From Anthostomella pinea (Eukaryota > Ascomycota > Sordariomycetes > Xylariales > Xylariaceae), in assembly GCA_963556695.1 (NCBI GenBank), contig CAUWAG010000008.1, forward strand, positions 1,426,001-1,490,000: 64,000 nucleotides of DNA, written 5' to 3'. Positions 56,743 through 64,000 of this stretch are shown in pieces. Both the position numbers and the translations under genes were made by a program. Numbering within the stretch: position 1 is the first letter of the stretch; every line of letters begins with the position of its first letter. A model generated the notes under the pieces. It worked only from the letters and a program-made list of their open reading frames with translations, was not told where the DNA came from and did not search any database.

Positions 56743-58646
56743 CTATAGCTTGACACTCTTGATCAACCCGCTCTTGATACCAGTAGTCTCGCCCGAGTAG
56801 CCGCGACCCTCGCCACCCTTGTACACCGCCTTCATAGAAGAAAGCTTCTTCTTCTTGGTATCGTACTGCTTTCTCTTCTTCACGCGACCGTTCCTGACCT
56901 CCTTCTTGCGCTTGGGAGCCAGTCCCTTGTTTTTCTCTGTCGATTTGGTCAGTATATGATGAGCATCAGGGGGCGTTCAAATGAAGACTCACCGATCTGG
57001 TAGTTGATCCGTCGCTTCCCATCGGGCGCCACCTCTTCCACCTCTACCACGCGATCCCGGACGCCGGCGGCGGCGTGAGCTGCAGCTCTGGCAGCCTTCT
57101 CGTCCTTCCGTTTGTTCGATGATGCGGCTACGATGTTGTAGTACTCGTCATCTTGGCCTCTGACAGCATTGGCAACGCGTTCGTCCTCCTCGTCGCTAGC
57201 ATCTCCGAGATCGGCGCCGTGCTTTGAATCCATCTTGCCACGCTTCTGGGCTTCCGCGAGGAGGCGTGCTTGTCTCTCCCTGAGACGCTCCCTGTATGGT
57301 ATATCCTCATCACCACCTGCATCTCGACCCGCATTGGCCCGACGGTTTGCCTTTTGCACGATTTGTGAGGTGTAGAATCGGAGACTCTTCTTGCGCGCTG
57401 CCTTGTCGGCGGCCACTCGAGCATCGATAGTCTCCTCTTCTCCAAAGTCAGAGTTGTCGTCATCTGCAACAGGCTCCAGTTTTGATGTCTTCTTCTTCGG
57501 CTTCTTGTTCGTGGCAATGAGCGAGTCGAGATCAGCAAAGGACTCCTCGATAGCCTTCGCCTTCCGTTCCGCCTTAGCCTTTGCCCTCTTCTCCTTGTTG
57601 GTTTCCTTGACAGGCTGTGGAGCGAGCATCTCCTCTTCTCCAGCAACATCAAATTCATCTTCCGGTGGTGATGACAAACTGTCGGCAGCCTTTGCTTTCT
57701 CGGGTGCGTTCATGTGCTCTACCTTCTTCCATGCCTCACGGCACTCCAAGAGCGTCCCCATGACCTCATGATCTCGTAACTCTGCCGGGTCCAGTGCCTT
57801 CATCACACCAGTGCTATCTCTAGCTGGCGAGGTTAAAATGGCGAAATACATGGCCAAGGTCGCTACATATGATGATAAGATCCGGTATTTGACCACCTTG
57901 AGGTTCTTCAACTCCTGTCCCTCTGCCTCCTTCTGGAGCTCGACGAGTTGAGGCTGCAGCTGCAGCAGTTCGTCGGCGAGAAATGGAAGCTCTGGGTATC
58001 TAGCCTGTAACAGCCGATACCGTTCGTCGGGACCCATATCAGCGGGAATCTGCACGTCCATGACTTCGGTCACGACCTCGTCCTGCTCCGCATCTTCGGG
58101 CTCAGCAGCAAGCCATTCGTCCTCGTTGAAGAAATCCTTCTCAGTCATCTTGGACAGTTTCTTCCGTTGCAACCGCCTTGCTTCGTTTTCCTCCTCCTCG
58201 GCGTCCACGGTTGTCTCGATCTGGTCTCCATTGTAGTAGTCTTTCCGGGACGAACCCCAGAAGCCAGTATCGCCTTCCTCCTCTTCACTCTCGTCGCCTT
58301 TCCGCTTCGCGGACTTCGCGGATTTCGGTTTGTTCGCTTTCGGAGCGGATTCTTCCTCTTCTTCTTCTTCTTCCTCGTCATCTTCGGAGCCATCGTCGCC
58401 GTAGTCGAGAATCTCCTCGTCCGAGTTGTCGAGGAAATCCTCTTCGTCCTCTAAGGCCTTTCGTCGCTTGGACTTGGGTGCGCCATCGTCGAAGAGGATC
58501 TCATCTTGTTCCAGGAAGTGGCGTTCTTGGTCGTCGGCAAGGTCTTTAAAGGTGTTGACAGGGCCAAGTCGAGCGTCGGCGGGGTCGTACTCGCGTGGGC
58601 CCTTGGGTTGCGGCGGACCGCTCGAGGCCTTTCTTTTCTTGCCCAT
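56743..58646 (-). CDS. utp3: SAS10/UTP3 small-subunit processome component, 2 exons
   Basis: Exons 58646-56993 and 56936-56743 (intron 56 nt, CTGAC branch) give 615 aa. The N-terminus is basic (MGKKRKASSG), followed by long acidic tracts (residues about 65-125). The Sas10/Utp3/C1D domain is at about 225-300 (PELPFLADELLQLQPQLVEL, KYRILSSYVATLAMYFAIL). The Sas10 C-terminal domain spans the intron: GKRRINYQI, then EKNKGLAPKRKKEVRNGRVK and YSGETTGIKSGLIKSV. It acts in the nucleolus with U3 snoRNP in 18S rRNA processing. The ATG is the first and fits the family start. Divergent from TSC10 over a 370-bp region. Confidence 0.96.
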
Positions 58647-59016
58647 TGCAGAAATCTCTTGTCGGTTCCTGTTTTATATCCTTCCTACGACTTTGAGGTT
58701 TTCCAAGTGTTGGAGTTGTCGGACTGTGGGGATTGATGGTTCAGCCCAAGCCTATTTTTTTCCCTGGCCGCATTGCCTTATCGGGGGTCTTATCGTGGGG
58801 TGGCCCCACTTATGCGACTACACTAAGATATGAGAAGAGTGGAGACACAACCTGACCGTCGCGCGTCGAAAAGTTCCAACCGTTCGGCACGCCTGGCTGT
58901 GGTACAGGGGGTTGAAGCTTCATTTTCACCAGTGACCCTGCCCCAACAAGAGCGTGCCGTGCCGCAAACAAATCCGTCCTTCATGGTTCCCTGACCGCCA
59001 GACACGCTCCCTTTCC
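58647..59016. promoter_or_regulatory. Divergent promoter, SAS10 / TSC10
   Basis: 370 bp lies between the two divergent ATGs. Compact and free of repeats. No specific element is identified. Confidence 0.55.
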
Positions 59017-60211
59017 ATGGACTCTCTCCCAATTTCACTCTGGATTGCCATTGCCGGGCTTGTTGCGCTTCTCTCACTCTGGACAATGGGTGCCTTCTGG
59101 AGCAAGAACCAGATGCCCGTCGAGGGCAAGGTGCGTACACGCCCAACCAGGAGTTCCGATGCTTACGCAAGCCGCTGACTCCTCTTGATTTGCAGACGGT
59201 TCTGATCACGGGCGCTTCCGAGGGAATGGGACGCAGTGTCGCTCGACAGATGGCCGAGAAAGGTGCAAATGTTATCCTCGTGTCGCGATCTGTTCCCAAA
59301 TTGGAGGAGGCAATGGCAGAGGCTCAGGTACGTTGGCAGAACCGAACCGTCCTTTCCAAGGAATGAGAATATCATGGGTCAATTGGAGTCTGACATCTCG
59401 TCATTAGGCCGCCGCATGCAACCCCTCCCAGCGATTTCACTACATCACAGCCGACGTCTCGAAGCCCGACTATGCTCCGTCTCTGCTCGCCGAAGCGGTA
59501 GAGTGGAACAACGGCCAGGCCTTGGATATCGTCTGGTGCGTCGCGGGCAAGTCGACTCCAGACTTCTGGGTCGAGGCGCCTCTGTCATTGACGCGGAACC
59601 AAATGGACATCAACTTCTGGGGCAGCGCCGAGATGGCGCATGCAATTCTGCGCCTGTGGTTAGCTCCGAATGCGCCGGTGGTGACAGAACCAAAGCACCT
59701 AATTTTCACCTCATCTGTGGTGGCCTTCTTCCCCGTCGTTGGCTACGGCCCATACACGCCTGCCAAAAGCGCCTTACGAGGGCTCGCCGATACGCTGCTT
59801 CAGGAGGTGCAGTTGTACCCACAGAAAGTCAAGATTCACGTCGTGTACCCTGGCTCCATTTCGAGTCCTGGCTTTGAGCGAGAGAACAAGACCAAGCCTG
59901 AGATCACTAACATGATCGAGGACGGTGACCCAGTACAGAGCCCGGACGAAGTCGCTGCGGCTTCCATTCGCGGACTGGAGAAGGGATACTACTTCATCAC
60001 TGTCGCCTTCCTAGGACATGTACTCCGCTGGAGCGCCCTGGGTGGCTCAACGCGATCCAACATTCTGGTTGACACGGTCATGGGCTGGGTCATCGGGGTA
60101 GCCATGCTGGTTGCCGGACCGCTCATCCACCGCCAGATTAGGCAGTACGGCAAGAAGCATGGACACCCCGTAAACTACCGGAAGAAAGGCAACGATGACT
60201 TGCTGAACTAG
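59017..60211 (+). CDS. tsc10: 3-ketodihydrosphingosine reductase (TSC10), 3 exons
   Basis: Exons 59017-59130, 59196-59327 and 59408-60211 (introns 65 and 80 nt) give 349 aa. An N-terminal membrane segment ([19 protein letters not shown]) precedes the SDR cofactor motif TGASEGMG (residues 43-50). The catalytic Ser is at 184/185 (IFTSS) and Tyr198-x-x-x-Lys202 in GYGPYTPAK. The C-terminus has a second hydrophobic segment ([19 protein letters not shown]) and a basic tail. The enzyme reduces 3-ketodihydrosphingosine with NADPH at the cytosolic face of the ER, the second step of sphingolipid synthesis. VAGKS replaces the usual NAG motif. Secure. Confidence 0.95.
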
Positions 60212-61652
60212 ACAGGCACAACCGCAACCTAAGGTAGTGGCTGTATAGAACTAAATACATTCTTGACCAGTCCGGGGCACTGCCCCTTATTGTGCTTATG
60301 TCATCATGTATACACCTTGCGCCACGACGAAGCATGTTCAGCCGGATGAGCAGGAGAGCCCAGAGAATTGTAGCTATTCGTATACGTCAGGGCTCTCGGA
60401 CACTACAAGGCTCGAAATGAACCATCACCGTGAAGTCTAAATCATCTCTAGCATGTCTACAGAAGTATTATGTCTGGCAGCTCGATTGACTGTTGCCTTT
60501 CAGTCTTTTCAGGGTACGACGAACATGGTCTTTGGGGATCGCGTTAAGGAATGAGTGAGCTTTAAAGATGTTAGTCCCTGCATCAGACAGTCCTTGTACA
60601 CCCTGAGAGGTGGCATCTTCAACACTGTCGAGGCCAAACTGCTTGCTGCTGTACGACAGGGTCACAAATCTAGAACACTTCCGGCTGTGAGACTCACATA
60701 CCGGAGTAACTCTCGGAAGTATGGTGGAATGTTGAAGGATTCGGCTTGTAGACGTAGATAAACACCAACCACTTAGGTAAAGCAAGACCTGCCAGAAGTA
60801 ATGTAGTGAGGCAAGCCGCATCTCGAAACCGAGTAAGTTACTTTTCGTTTACTTAAGTGATCTGCGGCAACTTGAAGTTGCTCCTTCTACCCCATTGCCC
60901 GTCCCTAGGTACCCAGCTAGTAAAGGTCACTACAGCCATGGTCTTACATGGACGCACCTCGTAACCGTGCGTCTAGAAGAGCAACGTTACAGTCACGCCA
61001 TATACCTGAAGTTGCACGCATGGAGGTCAGGAGCCTGCAGCCGGTACTTTGCTTTCAGTCCCAAGACAACAAGTACGACTCGTTAACTGAATGTTAAGTA
61101 GGCAAGTATGACACACAATCAGCAAACGGTGATGACAATGACGCACACTGGTGTCTTGCCGTCGGAGTATATATACGGGCTACTCATTTCCAACCTTGAT
61201 ATCCTCTTATGTTTAGATAAAATCGGGCGAGATATAGACAGCACCACTTTTTAATAGGTCGTATGCGTCCAGATAGTCTCTGACTGGTGATACTGTATAT
61301 GATCGAGTACCTCAGCGGTTTTTTTTCCAGTTCTGAATCTACTATGACCTATGCGCAATATACACCAAGATCGCATCAACGCCGCAGCTCGCTTACGACA
61401 CAACCATTTGGGAGCCATTTGGCACTCCCTCCCGTCCCCGATTTACATCCAGCTCGGCGTTCTCCTCAATTCAGCAAGAAGGCGAAAATAAGCTCCCACA
61501 TTGTGTGAGATCCGGCCTCCAACGGCGACGAGAGCAGTCAGACCGTATCCCGAACGAACCAGTGCAGGCCTGGCCCGAGGAAGAGATCCTGACTACTCAA
61601 GCACCAGCAACGACACAAGCACCAGGAATTTCACAAAAACCAATGCAAGCAC
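60212..61652. other. 1.4-kb intergenic region, no gene seen
   Basis: Only short frames. One CCTAGGT at 60904-60910. An upstream frame at 61505-61687, rich in Gln-Ala-Pro, ends in TAA just before the RRM-like gene and may be a lost N-terminus of it. Confidence 0.4.
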
Positions 61653-62342
61653 ATGCACAAGCACCGGCTCAGGCACCAGCAGCGTAACCAGAGATGGACG
61701 CAGCACCCGTCCCAGACATGGTCCTGCCATCCCCTCGTCCAAGCCCTGGACAACTTCCGAGCCAAGTTCCGCGCGCAGTACGACGTAAACTATGCGCCCA
61801 ACCTGGGCCTGAACACCAGCCAGGCGAACATCGAGCATGTCGAGGGCATCATATCCAAGAACCAAGAGGTGGAGAAGAAGTACTTCGAGTTCAACCTGAC
61901 CCATGTGGAAGGCGAGGTCCCCGACCATACAGGCTACCAAGGCAATCCGCGCAACCAGGGCGACGCGGTTCTGAAGGAAGGCAACTGCGCCATATGGATC
62001 ACCAACTTGCCGCCATACTGCATTATCAGCATAGTGCTGCGCCAGCTCAGGGGCATCGGCAAGGTGTACGTGTCCAACGTCACGCCGCCCTATAGCGGCC
62101 ACCTCACGGCCGCCGCTAAGATCATCTCCTTCGACCGGGACGCCGTGGAGGAGGGTTATTGTTGTCACTGGACCGCGAGAGATCGTCGACACGAATGTCT
62201 TCGGACGCCGGGATTGCGTACGGTGTTGATGAGACCATCGTGTGGGAAGAGGATGGAGGCAGCCGCAGACACAGACCCGGTACTTGACCGCAGATCATTG
62301 TCGGGCATAGATAGCAGCTCCAACACACGAGATAATATATAG
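61653..62342 (+). CDS. Small RRM-like fungal protein, 229-codon frame, possibly degenerate
   Basis: The core reads ALDNFRAKFRAQYDVNYAPN, then GLNTSQANIEHVEGII, then KKYFEFNLTHVEGEVPDHTG, followed by CAIWITNLPPYC (RNP2-like) and AAKIISFDRD (RNP1 region). This layout matches a group of short filamentous-fungal proteins with one RNA-recognition motif. The last 65 codons after EEGY look unlike the family and may be out of frame. The N-terminal 34 codons look translated from the wrong frame, while the neighbouring frame reads DAAPVPDMVLPSPRPSP. The gene may therefore contain unseen introns or frameshifts. Confidence 0.55.
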   Translation: MHKHRLRHQQRNQRWTQHPSQTWSCHPLVQALDNFRAKFRAQYDVNYAPNLGLNTSQANIEHVEGIISKNQEVEKKYFEFNLTHVEGEVPDHTGYQGNPRNQGDAVLKEGNCAIWITNLPPYCIISIVLRQLRGIGKVYVSNVTPPYSGHLTAAAKIISFDRDAVEEGYCCHWTARDRRHECLRTPGLRTVLMRPSCGKRMEAAADTDPVLDRRSLSGIDSSSNTRDNI

Positions 62343-63271
62343 TAATACATAGTGACAAGGCTGGTCGTTTTGAAAGGTCTTGTGTGCCCAATACCCGGCA
62401 AGGGCATGTCGAGAAGGTAAATAATGGGTTGGCCTCTACTTACTCACTACCTCCGTATGCCTGTCTTTATTATCAACCATGGATCTTAAAGCATATCTCA
62501 TCCAATTCGTTTCTTCCACTGTCAAGATGTCTCCGGCCGCAGTTATCGAAGTGGCTGAGGAGTCCACCGGCCTTATATATGATCATTATATCTTCTAAGC
62601 AACTCTGCTGGGAAGGAGCGCTCGTGGCCTAAGCTGAGGAACATGATGGCTGACGCCTCTGCTCGCTGTCCAGTGAATATGGCCTCCTATGCCACCATCC
62701 AGTCCGGATGAAGTGGAAAATAGTAAGGGCACTATCACATGAATAAGAATCAGTCAGAGATGTTCACAACACTCTGCTTCAGCTAGCTGCTCTGATGGAT
62801 AACGAGCATAGGGTGGACATTGGCATCATTTACACTGTCGAGATGGCATCATCACGCACCGATAGAGAAGGCCCAGGGAAACATGAAACTACCCCTTGTG
62901 ATAGGAGTGCATCTTTCACCAAAAAAAAAAGACCATAAGGGACGGGATTTCTTCTGTTCGATACAAATTGCACACCAGGCTGTTTGATGCTGAAAGATGT
63001 GTGCCCCCATGGTGTTTTGCTGGTGAAAAGCAGCATCGCGGACACCACAGCAACGGCTCGATCAAATTTCAAATTTGCTCCCATCACTAAGCAACCATCT
63101 TTCCATTCATGCTGCGTGGTTTCCCATTCACTCAAACGTCCCCGTTCCCACTCCACATTCAAATTTTCCATTGCTACACACCCACAACCACCCACAACCA
63201 CCCAGACCACATTCAAGATTTCCATCTCTACACACCCACAACCACGACGATCTATCTCATTTCTCAACAAG
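62343..63271. other. Intergenic, no gene seen
   Basis: 0.9 kb between the RRM-like and Q/N-rich genes. The right 200 bp contain CACCCACAACCAC repeats (about 63175-63245) that resemble a pyrimidine/A-rich leader. The Q/N gene frame is open here too, back to 62984. Confidence 0.45.
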
Positions 63272-63886
63272 ATGGATCCGTCGGATCTGAAATGCGATAC
63301 CAGAATATGGGAACCAGTTTCTGGTGACCGGCCGCGGTTCGTCAGCAGTCTAAGGTCGGTTTGGGCCCGGCAGCCATCTGAAGACGCGTTGCCCCGGTAC
63401 GTCCAGGACGGTCTCGCACGAAGAAGAGCTCGTGCAGATGCGATTTACGAACAAGTCACGACAGCCCCCTACCCGCCGAACCGTGTGGCCCCATTGCTTT
63501 CCCGACGAAGTTCCCGCCGAAGCGTGACACCTGTACCCAGAGCCACGGCAGTACCACGAGCACGAATTCCCACCAATGACGCGGAGAAAGCACAGGACCA
63601 CGGCTCGGCCCTCTCTCCCTTGGCTCTACGCCCACGATTGCAATCGCACCAGCAGCGTTGGTCGCAGCCCGAGTCGGAAACCGAACCGCACCCAGAATCG
63701 CGGAACCAGCGGAACCAGCAGAATCAGAGTCAGAACCAGGACCAGAGTCAGAACCAGTACCAGGCATCTAGTCATACACAGAACCAGGACCAGTACCAGG
63801 CATATAGCCAGGCACAGAACCAGTACCAGGACCCATTTGCATACCGGAATCAGGACCAGAACCAATACCAGAAGACCTACGCATAA
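63272..63886 (+). CDS. Q/N-rich repeat protein, 204 aa, frame reopens after the stop
   Basis: The ATG at 63272 (MDPSDLKCDTRIWEP) is chosen because the sequence upstream is low-complexity and looks like leader. Residues 1-130 are Arg/Ser/Pro rich without a known domain. From about residue 140 the protein is a Gln/Asn/Tyr repeat (NQDQSQNQYQ type), a prion-like composition. The stop TAA at 63884-63886 is followed in the same frame by more of the same repeat to the end of the window, so the real protein may be longer. No signal peptide. Function unknown; low-complexity phase-separating behaviour is an inference. Confidence 0.6.
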   Translation: MDPSDLKCDTRIWEPVSGDRPRFVSSLRSVWARQPSEDALPRYVQDGLARRRARADAIYEQVTTAPYPPNRVAPLLSRRSSRRSVTPVPRATAVPRARIPTNDAEKAQDHGSALSPLALRPRLQSHQQRWSQPESETEPHPESRNQRNQQNQSQNQDQSQNQYQASSHTQNQDQYQAYSQAQNQYQDPFAYRNQDQNQYQKTYA

Positions 63887-64000
63887 CAGATTCAGGACCA
63901 GAGTCAGGACCAGAACCAATACCAGAACACCTACGCATACCAGAATCCGAACTTGAACCCGAACTTGAACCCGGACTTGGACTCGAACCCGTATCTGAAC
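63690..64000 (+). repeat. Degenerate CAGAACCAG minisatellite
   Basis: Repeats of CAGAACCAG, CAGGACCAG and CAGTACCAG with 6-bp and longer periods, running across the stop and shifting after about 63940 to AACTTGAACCCG units. The right end lies outside the window. Confidence 0.8.

Noticed and set aside
63626..63919. Leu/Val-rich minus-strand frame that looks like membrane segments
   Set aside because: Artefact of reading Gln/Asn repeat codons on the opposite strand.

Overview
This window reads as nuclear DNA of a filamentous ascomycete (Pezizomycotina, most likely Sordariomycetes). The evidence is the gene structure: many genes are interrupted by 50-100 nt GT..AG introns with CTAAC/CTGAC-type branch points. 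The gene families also fit: a fungal CDC25-type RasGEF, a C2H2 plus fungal-trans-domain regulator, a GPI-type GH16 glucanase, 2EXR proteins and a DUF6604 protein. C-to-T/G-to-A lesions of the repeat-induced point mutation (RIP) type appear in a transposase. No RNA gene or CRISPR array was recognised. The species cannot be named from sequence alone.

Layout. 1-2 kb: a left-truncated Fot1/pogo-class transposase carrying a nonsense codon, followed by a very AT-rich block. 2.7-7.4 kb: the relic of a small secreted-protein gene, then a DUF6604 gene, both on the minus strand. 9.0-10.2 kb: a hydrophilic stress-protein-like gene containing ten exact-length 30-bp repeats. 10.2-29.5 kb: only one gene is supported, the five-exon Ras exchange factor (15.6-19.6 kb, minus). 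It is flanked by 5.4 kb and 9.9 kb of gene-poor DNA. 29.5-44.5 kb: C2H2 transcription factor, GH16 glucanase, APH-like kinase, GH64-type glucanase and a calcineurin-like phosphoesterase, all on the plus strand and well spaced.

44.6-54.4 kb is an accessory-looking block. It holds a broken nucleotidyltransferase-like gene, a 2EXR gene, an intact nucleotidyltransferase-like gene, an SGNH hydrolase, a second 2EXR gene with a frameshift, a GNAT acetyltransferase, and a tandem pair of unrecognised small genes that share a C-terminal YKCDxC motif, of which the first copy carries an in-frame stop. 54.8-60.2 kb is a core housekeeping block: RAE1/GLE2 mRNA export factor, SAS10/UTP3 ribosome biogenesis factor, and TSC10 3-ketodihydrosphingosine reductase divergent from SAS10. 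61.6-64 kb holds an RRM-like small protein and a Q/N-rich repeat protein whose frame reopens after its stop and runs off the right edge.

The contrast is between conserved core genes (RasGEF, RAE1, SAS10, TSC10) and islands where duplicated or lineage-specific genes show stops and frameshifts (1-7 kb, 44.6-54.4 kb, 61.6-64 kb). The best candidates for something undescribed are the nucleotidyltransferase/2EXR cluster, the tandem YKCDxC pair with its duplicated promoter, and the Q/N-rich repeat gene at the edge.
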